NCBI RefSeq assembly: GCF_019578655.1
Contig: NC_063258.1
Coordinates: forward strand, 16,186,802-16,250,801
Reading direction: 5' to 3'
DNA from: Ricinus communis
Taxonomy: Eukaryota > Streptophyta > Magnoliopsida > Malpighiales > Euphorbiaceae
DNA: 64,000 bases
A program made the translations under genes and the position numbers. The notes under the pieces were generated by a model. The model ran no database searches. It was not told the DNA's origin and worked only from the letters and a program-made list of their open reading frames with translations. The number at the start of each line of letters is the position of its first letter. Position 1 is the first letter of the stretch. Of this stretch, positions 25,788 through 36,078 are shown in pieces.

Positions 25788-27280
25788 TGATGAGCATAAT
25801 TTTACAAATATTTGCTTGCATATTATTGCGTATGTTCTTAGCAATTACTGTGCTTTTATTCCCAGATCACTCGTGTTTTGTGTTCTTTTGCATTTCAGGA
25901 ACATTTATAGGACCGTCATCGGTGTTTAAGAAAGTATAGATCAATATGTGCGGAAACGAACGAGAATTCATCAATATCGGACAAGAGCCTGCAATGCATA
26001 CCTTGAGCACGGCCTGGACTCTGGCCGTGCTCAACCATTGGCTTTGATTCTTGAAATTTGCACTTTGGGCACGTTATCTGTAGCCACCACGGCCTTCAGC
26101 ATGGCCCGTGTTGGCCAACACGGGGATAAACACGGCCCGTGGTGGCCAACACTGGGAGAAACACGGCCGTGGTGAAACCCTACTTGGTGAGATCCACAGT
26201 TTCAGCACGGCCTGGACTTCGGCCGTGCTGAGTTAAATATATAAGAAAAATGAATTTTTCTTAGGAAAAAGGGAGGAAGGAGGGGAAAAGAGTGACATAG
26301 AGCCCTGGCGGCTGGTTCGGTTTCTGCACAATATTGAGTGCGAGAGAGAGTTGCGGTGAGTAAGAATACCGGAATCGCAAGGTTCCGAGTGCAAAACAGT
26401 AGTGGAGCAATTCAAGAGGCAGTTTGGGAGATTAATCAAAGTGTAGATCCAGATTTGGAGCTATTCATCCAATTCGAGAGAAAAGGGTGTACATGTTTTA
26501 TTTTCAATATTCTTTCATTGTAATTGATTTCCTAGATTATTTTAAACATGAACATGTTTAGCTAGACTGATTTAATCCATTGGGATTTCTTTACTATGTT
26601 GGCTTGATATTATATTGTTGGATTGTTTGAGTTGGTTTTGTATTCTTCTTATTTTCAGTATTAATAAGATAATGCATTATTCATGAGAAGTTGTGAATTG
26701 TAATGTTTAGATTGCTTTATGAGATTGAGAAATCCATTTGGCAATTGGAATTTTGAATAGCAAGAACTGGTTAATAATCGCTTAGAGATAAGGATAATTA
26801 ACTAACCGGATTAAGAATTAACAAAGCTTAATAGAGGCGGATTAAAGCTTAATGCTAATTTAAGAATCAATCGTTAGGAAGAGATTCGAACTTTAGGTTA
26901 TTAGGTTTAGGAATTCGGTTATCTCGAGAGATAAACTGAATTGCGGTTAAGAATTCGTTCACGGGTAGCATAATTAGACTCACCGATCCTTTATCTTTTG
27001 TTTGGTTGCCAACTAGTTTAGATTCCCTTTGGGTTTATCTTCTTGTCTTGATTATTTCATTTATCAATTACTCCTGCATCTCCCTTAGAACTTAGCTCGT
27101 AGTTAATAGTTAGTTTAGAATTTATTCATCATCCATTTTAGGTTAATATAACAAAGAACAAAGAAGTAACTCTGGGCTTTCGCTTTCCGGAGGAATACGA
27201 CCTTGATACTCGCCATTAGTGCTAGACTGCATCGATAGGTACACTGCCTTAGATTGTAGCTAACACGATTTAGCGCATCA
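25788..27280 (+). mobile_element. 3' LTR of the non-autonomous Athila/Tat-type element
   Basis: 1493 bp, TGATGAGCATAAT to AGCGCATCA, near-identical to 21110-22589. It has both hairpins (26003-26034, 26202-26231) and the TATA box. A short extra segment near 26120-26150 repeats the CACGGCCCGTGGTGGCCAACAC motif. It is followed by the ACTAG target duplication. Confidence 0.92.
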
Positions 27281-27402
27281 ACTAGCATTGAGAAAAGTCA
27301 AACCTTGAGTGAAACACGAATGGTGTGACATTTTAATTGAGAGAAACACGTGAGGCAGTGTTTCTATAAGGTTATCCTAACTTGTTTTTCAAGTTTTGCA
27401 CA

Positions 27403-28579
27403 ATGTCAAAAGAACAAGTTTCAAGTAGTGTTGGAGTATCCATTGAGAAAACTTTGCAAGCAATGCAAAAGGAATTTGAAAGAATGTATAGGGATGGATG
27501 ATATTGTGGAAAGTGTAAGAAAGCAAGGTTAAACTATTACAAGGATTCAAAACGAGCCTAGAAGAGAAAGGCAACTAGCCTTTGAACAAGAGGATTATGA
27601 TGGTGAAGAAGACTTGGAGGATGACCAAGCAACCACTCTTAGAGGAGATGACCATCCTAGGAGACAGAATAGGAGATCAAGGCAAGATGGTGTAGACCGC
27701 AGCTTAGCTAGCATCAAAATGAAAATTCCTTCCTTTTAAAGAAAGAATGATCCTGATGTCTACTTGGAATGGGAGCAAAAAGTGGAGATGATCTTCGAAT
27801 GCTATAACTATTTGGAGGAGAAGAAGGTAAAACTTGTTGTCGTTGAGTTTTGTGATTACGCTAGTGTTTGGTGGCATCAATTATGTAGGGAAAGGAGATG
27901 AAATGGAGAAAGACTCGTGGGGACATGGATGGAGATGAAACGCATCATGAGGAAGAGGTTCATTCCTAACCATTACTATAGAGATTTGCATCACCGATTG
28001 CAAACTCTAAGGGAAGGAACCATGAGTGTGGAGGAGTACCACAAAAAAATGGAAATGGCTATGATTAAAGCAAATGTTGAGGAGGATAGAGAGGCTACCA
28101 TGGCAAGATTCTTGAATGGCCTAAACAAGAATATTGTTGATCTTGTGGAGTTGCAACATTTTATGGAGCTTAAGGACATGGTGAATGTGGCCATGAAAAT
28201 TGAAAGGCAACTCAAGCGTAAAGGTCCAAGTAAGTTTGATTCTAAACTTAATTCTAGTTCTAGTTCTTCTAATTGGAAATTGAACTGTAGTAAAAAGGAT
28301 GATAAATTTGCTAAGCCTAAAGTGGATGAGAATAAGAATAAAAATGAAATAGGCAGTAAAAATAAAGTTGAGAATCAAGCTAATCAATCTAGAAACTTGA
28401 AGTGTCTTAGACATGGTCATTATGCATGTGATTGCCCTAATAAAAGGACCATGATTATTAGAGATGGAATTGTTGAATCTGAAAGCCAAAATAAAAATGA
28501 TAATGAGAATGATGACATGCCAACTTCAGAGGATGTTAGTGATGTTGACTATGCTAAAGGGGATGTGTTAGTAGTATAA
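27403..28579 (+). pseudogene. CRM-like gag
   Basis: The ATG at 27403 starts MSKEQVSSSVGVSIEK; a frameshift near 27490 and stops near 27530, 27738 and 27900 break it. The largest open part is 27917-28579 (220 aa). Recognisable capsid motifs are DPDVYLEWEQKVEMIF, VKLVVVEF, WWHQL, MRKRFIPNHYYRDLHHRLQ, SVEEYHKKMEM and DREATMARFLNGLN. The zinc knuckle is damaged: KCLRHGHYACDCPNKR lacks the first CxxC spacing of CX2CX4HX4C. A charged K/N/E-rich tail and DVSDVDYAKGDVLVV lead into the protease. Gag normally forms the virus-like particle and packages the RNA. Confidence 0.85.
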
Positions 28580-28599
28580 TGCACACTTAATTTGTAATG

Positions 28600-29060
28600 T
28601 AAACATGTTGAGCATGGAGAGCAGCGTGAGAATTTATTTCATACTCCTTGTTTAATTGTTAATAAGTTATGCAACATGATTTTTGATAGTGGAAGTTGTA
28701 CTAATGTTGCTAGAACTTTGCTTGTGGAGAAATTGAAATTACCAACTACCAAACACCCAAGGCCTTACAAGTTGCAATGCTTGAATGATAGTGGTGTGTG
28801 AAGGGAAATAAGCACGTACTAATTTCTTTTTCCATTGGGAGATATAAGGATGAGGTGCTCTATTAATGTGGTTTCCATGTATGTTGGACATTTTTTGTTG
28901 GGAAGACCTTGGCAATATGATATATGACAGGCGCGTGATTTATGATGGGTTCAAGAATCGATATTCCTTGACTATTGATGGACAAAAGTTTAATCTTGGA
29001 CCATTACCTCCCAAGGCCATTTTTGATGATCAAATGAGAATTAAACAATAATATGAAGAG
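28600..29060 (+). pseudogene. CRM-like protease and linker
   Basis: The active-site region reads IFDSGSCTNVA (D-S-G aspartic protease triad) near 28680, followed by LPTTKHPRPYKLQCLNDSG. After a frame break, LLGRPWQYD and KNRYSLTIDG appear near 28895-28980. The reading frame changes at least twice. This retroviral-type protease would cleave the polyprotein. Confidence 0.75.
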
Positions 29061-29339
29061 CTTGAATCTTCATATGGGGAAAAATTTGGGAAGGAGCAAG
29101 AAATAGTGAAAAAAGAAAAAGGTAAGGTAAGTGGTAAAAGTGAGTGTAATGGAAAACACAAGGTGAGAGAAAACAAGAGAGATGAGAGTGAAAGAAAAAT
29201 GAATGTGTATGCAAAGCCAATTGATATGAGGAAAACACTAACCTTGAGGCAGCCTTTACTTGTGCTCATGTACAAGGAAGTTTTGATGATTTCTAATGAT
29301 CTTAACAAGGATTTGCCTAGTGTTATTTTTGAGCTTTTG

Positions 29340-30430
29340 TAGGAATATGATGACCTCTTTCCTAAAAATGTACCTAAAGGACTACTACCGATTCGAGGAA
29401 TTTAACATCAAATTGATTTCATTCCTGGTATAAGCATACCAAATAGGCCAGCATATAGATGCAACACCGAGGAGATAAAAGAAATCCAAAGGCAAGTGAG
29501 TGAGCTTATGGATAAGGGGTACAAAGAGAAAGCATGAGTCCGTGTACGGTTCCTATAATTTTGGTGCCTAAGAAAGATGGTTCATGGAGGATGTGTGTTG
29601 ATTGTCATGCCGTCAATAAAATAACGATAAAGTATCGCCATTCTATACCTAGCCTAGATGACATGTTGGATGAATAGGTGCTTGTGTGTTTCCTAAAGTG
29701 GATTTAAAATATGGATATCATCAAATAAGAATGCGTGAGGGTGATGAATGGAAAACCTCTTTTCAAAATGAAACATGGATTATATGAGCGGTTAGTCATG
29801 TCGTTTGGTTTATCTAATGCTCCAAGTACTTTTATGTGATTGATGAATCATGTTTTGTGCACTTTCATTAGAAAGTTTGTAGTGGTTTATTTTGATGATA
29901 TTCTTGTGTATAGAAAATCTTTAGATGAGCATGTAATACATTTAAAGCTTATTTTAAATGTGTTAAGGCAAGAGACATTATATGCTAATCTTAAGAATTG
30001 CACTATTTGCACTAATGAAATTACTTTTCTTGGATATATTGTTAATGATAAGTGAATTCATGTTGATCAAGAAAAGTAAAAGTAATTAGAGAGTGGTCCA
30101 AACCTACTAGTGTGCATGATGTTAGGAGTTTTCATGATCATTAAGGATTTCTCTACAATTGCTACACCTTTAACTGAATGCATTAAAAGGAATGTGGGTT
30201 TTAAGTGGGAAAAAGAATAAGATGATGCTCTTAACTTGCTAAAAGACAAACTTACTTTAGCACCTTTACTTGCTTTGCTTGACTTCACTAAAACCTTTAA
30301 GGTTGAGTATGATACAAGTGGAATAGGTATTAGTGGAGTCTTGATGCAAGAAAGAAGACCAATTGTGCTCTTTAGTGAGAAGCTGAGTGGAGCAAGTCTA
30401 AAAATTATGAGATTGCATGGAGTTCTAAGG
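29340..30430 (+). pseudogene. CRM-like reverse transcriptase and truncated RNase H
   Basis: The RT N-terminus is visible as PNRPAYRCNTEEIKEIQRQV near 29440, but frames shift repeatedly. Catalytic VVVYFDDILVY is near 29890 inside an open stretch (29840-30055). RNase H begins around 30236 with APLLALLDFTKTFKVEYD and ASGIG-like residues, then stops at [11 protein letters not shown] (30400), where it is fused to integrase sequence. The remaining RNase H and the integrase zinc finger are deleted. Confidence 0.78.
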
Positions 30431-30530
30431 ACAATTATTAGTGATAAATGATGTAACTGATATTACGAGGTTGTTCTTCAAAGAAATTATAAGATTGTAT
30501 GGAGTTCTAAGGACAATTGTTAGTGATAAA
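30404..30530 (+). repeat. Local 82-bp-spaced duplication inside integrase
   Basis: Segments 30404-30448 and 30486-30530 are about 90% identical. Both encode the IRL(H/Y)GVLRTI(I/V)SDK motif around the second integrase Asp. The duplication lies at the RNase H/integrase deletion joint. Confidence 0.85.
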
Positions 30531-31398
30531 GATGTCAAGCTCCTTAGCCACTTTTGGAAGACACTTTGGAGCAAGGTGGGAATAAAGATTATATTCTTAA
30601 AAAATTATCATCCACAAACGGATGAACAAACTAAGGTGGTTAATAGGACTCGCTCACAACTATTGAGGGCAATAATTCAAAGCAATTTGAAGAATTGGGA
30701 AGAATGTTTGCCACATGTTAAGTTTGAATACAATAGGAGTGTTCATGCTACAACAAATTATTCACCTTTTGAGGTTGTATATGGGTTGAATCCATTAACT
30801 CCTATAGATTTATTGCCATTACCCATTTATAAGGCTAATTTTAAAGGCAAGCAAAAAACTGAATTTGTTAAAAGCTTACATGAGAAGGTGCGTGCTCAAA
30901 TAGAGAAAAGAAATCAACAATATGAAAAGTAACACAACATGGGGAGAAAGAAAGTTGTATTTGAGCCGAGTGACTAGATTTGAATCAATTTGAGGAAGGA
31001 AAGATTCCAAACCAAAGGAAGTATAAGTTAATGCCAAGAGGGGATGGGCTATTCCAAGTCCTTGAAAGAATTAATGATAATGCCTACAAGCTAGATTTTC
31101 CATGTGAGTATGGCAACTTGAGTGCTTCTTTTAATGTTACTGATCTTTCTTTATTTGATGTAGGTGATAAATTTGACAATGAGGCTGATTCGAGGACGAA
31201 TCCTTATGAGGAAAGAGGGAATGATGCAACAAGACAATAACTACAAATGATCCTTTAAGCTTTCAAGGAGGTCCAATGCAAGAAGCTTTGCTGGACTTAA
31301 TTAAAGATATTTGGAGTGTTCAAACACAACAAGGCTTAGCCCAAGGCTTAGGGTTGCAAAAAGGAACCAAAATCATCAATTTAGTGCAATCACTTTAG
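30441..31398 (+). pseudogene. CRM-like integrase core, C-terminal domain and tail
   Basis: The open part 30441-30932 holds the second catalytic Asp (IVSDKDVKLLSHFW) and the region of the Glu (HPQTDEQTKVVNRTRSQLL), then CLPHVKFEYNRSVHATTNYSPF. After a stop, 30980-31240 carries the C-terminal [20 protein letters not shown] and [13 protein letters not shown] further tail (QEALLDLIKDIW ... INLVQSL) ends at a stop at 31396-31398. The zinc finger and first Asp are deleted. No chromodomain is visible. Confidence 0.82.
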
Positions 31399-32020
31399 GC
31401 TGAACTCAAAGGTCCAATACAATTCATTTGAAGCCTTTTTATTTTCATTTTTATTAGGTTTTCTTAAGTTAGGGTATGATTAGTTGTCATTTGGAGTTAC
31501 ATAATGGATGCACATGATTAGTTAGAATTTGGAGTTATAAAATGGATGCATAGGATTAGTTGTCATTTGGGAGTAACAAAATGAGTGCCATCAATGTAAA
31601 AAGAACCACTTTTAATGAGTTTTAATGGGGATTAAAGGGGAAAATGTGAGAAAGCTCAAAAGACATCCATTTAGGGTTCTTTGTCTTGTTTTGGCTATAA
31701 ATATCAAAGCCAAATTCATTTGTAAAAATTAATTGATGAATGATAATCTTTATTTGCTCTTTCTGATTGTTTTTGCTTAAGTTCTTGCATGAACTTTGAA
31801 CTTATCAAACTATTTTTAGTTTGTAGCATTCTCTAACCAAAATCTTATGTTTGATTCTTAACTTATCAAATCATACTTGGTTTGTGGCGTTTGGAGTTGA
31901 ATTCAAGTGCTAGTTTCATTGTTGGAACTAGATTTCCTTAACTTCAACTTCACTTGAGGAGATCCTTAGGTTTTGGAATCATCTTGGTTAGAGGGTGTTT
32001 GTTGCGTTCCATATGTATCA
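31399..32020 (+). mobile_element. Probable 3' LTR of the CRM-like element
   Basis: This non-coding sequence directly follows the pol tail stop and ends at CCATATGTATCA (32020). It has a TATA box TATAAATA at 31696-31703. The exact start is not fixed because the 5' LTR is missing. Three related ~40-bp segments (near 31461, 31505 and 31553, GATTAGTTGTCATTTGGAGT-like) suggest U3 repeats. Confidence 0.6.
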
Positions 32021-32031
32021 TAACTAAATAG

Positions 32032-32262
32032 TTATTGGGATGTATGGCTGCTAAGATGATGATTTCCTATCAATTTCTCTACCATCAAAGTGCTAGCAAT
32101 CTTTGTACAACTACCACTATCAATAATGACATTACATGTCTTACCTTGAACATGGCATCTATTGTGGAATATGTTGTCCTTTTGCTGCTCCATATTATCT
32201 TCCTCCTTCATTTGTGCATTAGGTGTGCACCTAGCAACCAAAAGATCACCTCTAATCAGCAA
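32032..32262 (-). pseudogene. CRM-like protease fragment
   Basis: On the minus strand this reads RGDLLVARCTPNAQ, then NIFHNRCHVQGKTCNVIIDSG with the D-S-G active site and SCTKIASTLMVEKL. It is the junction of the gag linker with the protease. The rest of pol is lost at 32032, where the LTR of the plus-strand element ends. It probably belongs with the gag at 33319-34240 on the same strand. Confidence 0.8.
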
Positions 32263-32394
32263 ATAGAGTAAAGCACTGGTCTAGGCACCAATCTTCTTAA
32301 ATCGAGGGAAGAATTGTAACTAAGTAACGAAGCCCCAACAAGAGGCTAGCGAGTTACCTCCATTTTGTTAGCTTCGGTTAGGTTGGTCTCTTTA
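32263..32394. other. Short unassigned spacer
   Basis: About 130 bp between the protease fragment and the LTR copy. It resembles no element recognised here. Confidence 0.4.
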
Positions 32395-33318
32395 GGATAC
32401 TAACCAAACTAGCACAATGAATCCTACTCCAATAAGGAGCCTTGATGATGCAAATCCTACTAGCTCAAGGAATCCTAATCCAATAAGGATTGTTAACTCA
32501 ACTAGGAATTCTAATCCTACAAGGGGTTCTGATGATATTAGGAGTTCAAGCAAAGAAAGGAATCATAATTCAACTAGGAGTCCTAGTTCGATTCAAATTG
32601 AAAGTTAATGAGCTTATCTAAGAATTATGGGCTAAGGACACATCAAGGCTTGAAGAATTGGATTTAAGTTCAAGGCTCATTAATCTAATTCAGTTTATTA
32701 GGCTTGAATGAATCTAATTGGGTTTAAAAAGACCAAAGAAGCTAAATTGGAGCATATAAAGACTTTGGGCCTAACTTGACTTATGTTATGAGTTCCATCT
32801 ACATGACTTATGTAAATTAGGATTTTATGGCTTATTATGGGCAGCCACACATGTATTTTAACATAATTAGGACTTTGTTTAAGTTATCTCTTTTAGTTAA
32901 GAAGGTTATCATTATCTTATATGAGATGTAAATTCTTATAAGTTAAGATTTAGGGTTCTCTAAGGCCTATACAAAGCTAGTACGAATTTTGATGTAACAA
33001 AAAAATTAAGTTGAAGTTGAAGCTGAATGATAATTGGTTTTTAAACCTTAAAGTTGTTTGCTTTGTCTTTGTGTTCTTGTTTGAATGCTAATCTTTCTTA
33101 TCAAGGAGTTGATCTATCCTTATGATATACCTGGAATTGGGGTTTAAGGGACTTAGTTTTCCTTAGGTTCTAATTCTTGATCATCTTTCTAAGTAATTTA
33201 TTTTCTAACCTTTCTTAGGGGTTGAACTGAATTGGTTCTTGGAGTTTTCATGTTAATCTGTTGGAGGTCCAAAATTCAAAAAAAGGCTCTCATGCTTATT
33301 CATAGATATTCCATATCA
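32395..33318 (+). mobile_element. LTR copy of CRM-like family (solo or truncated)
   Basis: About 924 bp, from GATACTAACCAAACTAGCA to TTCCATATCA. The copy at 60972-61924 starts with nearly the same sequence (TGATACAAACCAAACTAGCA) and ends alike, so both ends look like real element termini. The first ~200 bp hold degenerate AGGAATCCTAATCC repeats. The next stretch (ELI..IWAKDTSRLEELDLSS) resembles the C-terminal tail of CRM-like pol. The last ~600 bp match the LTR at 54122-54726. It splits the minus-strand gag and protease. No target duplication is evident. Confidence 0.65.
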
Positions 33319-34240
33319 CCTTGTTGCCTGAAACAATCTTACTCCTTCTCCCATAAAAAACAGCCTTATCATCTCCTCTTTTATTTCCTTTCCATTGATT
33401 AGACCAATTAGGCTTATTGCTTGAAGTGCCTTTTTGTTCCAACCTTGCTACACCCTTTAGTTTTAATTGCTTTTCAACCTTAATTGTAAGATGAACTAAT
33501 TCCTCAAGTTCTAATTGTAAGATGAACTAATTCCTCAAGTTCTAATTGTAAGATGAACTAATTTCTCAAGTTCTACATAATATTGCAATTTGACCCTATC
33601 TGCAATCTCTTTATTAGGCCCACCAATAAAAAGTGCCATGGTAGCTTCCCTATCTTCGTCGAAATCAATCCTTGTCATGAGCATTTCCATTTCCTTATAA
33701 TAATCCTCTACCTTCCTAGTACCTTTCTTTAAAGCTTGGAGTCTTTAATATAACTCCCTATGGTAATGTCTATGTACAAAATGTCTTTTCATAATGGTTT
33801 TGAGAGCATGCCAAGTATCAATAGGCTTTTCCATGTTTCTTCTCCTACTCACCACCAATTGATCCTACCACACTATTACATACTCAGAAAATTGAGTAAC
33901 CACTAACTTTACCTTCTTTTCCTCATAAAAATTATGACAATCAAAGATAAGGTCTACTTGCTTTTCCCATTCCAAGTATGCCTCAGGATTTGATTTTCCT
34001 AAAAAGGTAGGAATCCTAAGTTTGATGCTACCCAAATTTCTATCCACATCATCATTATACCCATAGTAACCACCAAACTCACCTCCACTATTCCCTCTAG
34101 CCATTGCATTGTTTCAACCTCCTTTAGCTCCTCAATCCATGCCACAGCCAACACCCATAGTTGTGGCATTATCATCTCATCGCCTACCAAGTTCTGCCTA
34201 TTATTTCTTGCACGAGCATTAGCACTAATTTGCTCTAATA
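33319..34240 (-). pseudogene. CRM-like gag fragment
   Basis: On the minus strand, 34104-33865 reads NLGSIKLRIPTFLGKSNPEAYLEWEKQV, then a WWDQLVV motif, HYHREL, VEDYYKEMEMLMTRI and DREATMALFIGG down to about 33600. A 31-bp triplication at 33481-33573 follows and destroys the frame. The N-terminal end (EQISANARARNNRQN near 34230) abuts an LTR-like fragment at 34241. The zinc knuckle is not recognisable. Confidence 0.78.
33481..33573. repeat. 31-bp direct repeat, three copies
   Basis: Three tandem copies of a 31-bp unit (starting TAATTGTAAGATGAACTAAT), the third with one substitution. Since 31 is not a multiple of three, the expansion shifts the gag frame. Confidence 0.92.
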
Positions 34241-34690
34241 TGGTTCTTTGACTTCTTTTGGACCTAATGCACATGAACACGCCCGTGTTAATCAACATGG
34301 CCGTGTTAGTGAACACGGTATGGATATCGGGCCGTGTTAAGTGAATTAAAATGTGTTGACTTACCAACTTCTTAGAACATGCCCGTGTTTATGGAACACG
34401 GGGACGTGTTGGGGACACGGTCGGGCATAAATGACCGTGTGGCCTATTGTGAACGTGTTCATCTTAATTTGATTTTCTTCAATTAGAACTCGGGCCGTGT
34501 TAATGAACACGGTCTTGAACACGCCCGTGTTGATCTCCAGAAATTGCAAACCTTGCGATCCTCAGCACTTTCTCACTCTTTCTCACCTGCACAACCAATA
34601 AGTCCTCAACTCATACACTAAACATAAATAAAACTTACCAAAAACAAACTGTAAAATCTAATCAAACTAAGTTCACAATAAAGGGTAAAT
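34241..34690 (-). mobile_element. Fragment related to Athila/Tat-type LTR or 3' region, rich in CCGTGTT dyads
   Basis: It begins with TTTGACTTCTTTTGGACCTAATGCAC, also found inside the LTRs at 267-1610 and 36079-37462. Many AACACGGCCGTGTT-like half-sites follow. The part nearest 34690 continues into the element at 34691. It may be a degraded 3' LTR or an internal 3' region; no clean boundary is visible. Confidence 0.5.
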
Positions 34691-34769
34691 TATTAAAATT
34701 GAAAAATAGAATTTGAGGTGCCTCCCAAAAGCGCTTTTTTTTTTATGTGATGAGTCTTCTTAGCTGGAC

Positions 34770-35920
34770 TCATGGTGAAAAGCAAACGGTGGGGATTGAC
34801 GACAATCCTTCCTTCTTCCAAGCAAATGGCTTCAAGTATCTGCTTAAAGGGATAATCGTTGACTTCCTCTTCTCAATTATCAAGCAAGCTGCCAGTATGA
34901 TGGGCAAGACTCGCTCCTCGTATAATTGCACGTAGTCATGATGCTCTAGGGGCTCTTCCAATTTGAAAGCTGGAGTTTCACCAATTGGAAGGATCGACGG
35001 TTGGGCAATTTCTTCAGGAACGTTGATGGTTTTCTCTAGTCCTTGGCTTAGTTCACTTGCTAGAAGAAACTCGAGCTCCTCCAAGACTTTCTCATTGGAT
35101 AACTCGTGCTCATCTTCCATCATCGAAGGGACTTGTGAAAAATCCACCAAAAATTCCTCTAACTGCAACTCAACATCATCAATTGTATGTTCTTGTTGAT
35201 AATCTTTCAAAGGAATCATGTTCGCCTCTTCCTTTTCTGGTTCCATCTCCATGTTCAAGAAATCATCCTGCAAGAAGCATCATCATCAAACATAGTAGAT
35301 AAACCAGAAATTCTCACCTGAACGCAAAGTGACGGCGCTCAAGTGTTCCTCAGATTCAGTAGCGTTTGATGGAGTTCCCAATTGCTCTTTAGCTAGTAAC
35401 TTGAAGATTAAGCCTACTTGATGCTCTATGTTCTTAATCAAGGCTTGTTGATCTTCAAGTATCTTCTCTGTTTGTTGAAATCTATCATCAAGACTTGTAA
35501 TGAACCTCATCATCAGCTCCTCCGACACTAACTCTTCATCTTGAGTTGAAGGTGCAAGATTAGGCTGCTGATGTGGTTGCTGAGCCATCTGAGCTCCATC
35601 CATAGGGTGAACGAGTGCTCCACTCTTGATTGTAGGTGCTTCCATACCAGTCATTTGGCCAACTTCCCGTATAATTCACCTGTTCATAATTATAAGAACA
35701 ATGAGCAACATCACTATACAATGGACAATCATTACTCAAATGTAAACCACAACAAAATTCATAAAAAAACTTGAGATGAAAAGATAGGAGTGGAGAGTTG
35801 ATCAGTAGCCCTGCAAAATGATTCCACTCGAGCTTCTAAAGATACACGGTTATCCCAATTTTTGGCACTCTCTTGGTTCCTAATCCCATTTTCCAGCGTG
35901 TCATACAAAGAATTTAGCAT
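34770..35920 (-). pseudogene. Gag C-terminus/pre-RT fusion ORF, second copy
   Basis: This is a homologue of 22756-23931 starting at the ATG at 35920. Open stretches at 35654-35286 and 35273-34770 share one frame. A small indel pair near 35280 and a frameshift in the zinc-knuckle region near 35740 break it. It keeps SNATESEEHLSAVTLRSGE (the classic TLRSG form), the acidic linker, HHDYVQLYEERVLP and YLKPFAWKKEG. It lacks two of the stop codons of the other copy, so the ancestral ORF was probably continuous. Confidence 0.72.
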
Positions 35921-36054
35921 TGAACCTCCTTATCATCCACTATCTGAATCATAAACTTAACTAAGTAAATATGTACCAACAAAACAAAAATAAATATAAA
36001 TAAATAAAATGGCTAAATTAACAAATAGCAAATTTCAGTCTAGTTTTCAAACAT

Positions 36055-36072
36055 TCCCCGGCAATGGCGCCA
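36055..36072 (-). promoter_or_regulatory. tRNA-Asp primer-binding site (one mismatch)
   Basis: The plus strand reads TCCCCGGCAATGGCGCCA, one base different from the tRNA-Asp 3' end, 6 nt from the LTR terminus. Confidence 0.88.
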
Positions 36073-36078
36073 AAAACT

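Larger units (their letters stand above)
21110..27280 (+). mobile_element. Complete non-autonomous Athila/Tat-type LTR retrotransposon
   Basis: This 6171-bp element has two LTRs (1480 and 1493 bp) that begin TGATG and end CATCA. It carries a perfect tRNA-Asp PBS at 22596-22613 and a PPT-like run just before the 3' LTR. The host sequence ACTAG is duplicated at 21105-21109 and 27281-27285, which fixes both ends. The internal region is only about 3.2 kb. It holds one interrupted ORF (22756-23931) and about 1.9 kb of non-coding DNA, with no protease, RT, RNase H or integrase. It must have moved using proteins supplied by another element. The LTRs are very similar but carry scattered substitutions and a ~19-bp extra segment in the right LTR near 26120-26150, so the insertion is fairly young. 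Confidence 0.93.
27281..32020 (+). mobile_element. CRM-like chromovirus, decayed, downstream part (gag to 3' LTR)
   Basis: This is the host element of the 21110-27280 insertion. It carries gag, protease, RT, partial RNase H, integrase, a C-terminal tail and a 3' LTR in the right order on the plus strand, but with many stops and frameshifts. Its 5' LTR is absent. The integrase C-terminal motif ([20 protein letters not shown]) and protease motif (DSGSCTNVA) match the CRM-like group. Confidence 0.82.

Noticed and set aside
31440..31620. Host gene or microRNA hairpin in the U3-like repeats near 31461-31590
   Set aside because: Direct, not inverted, repeats; best explained as LTR U3 repeats.
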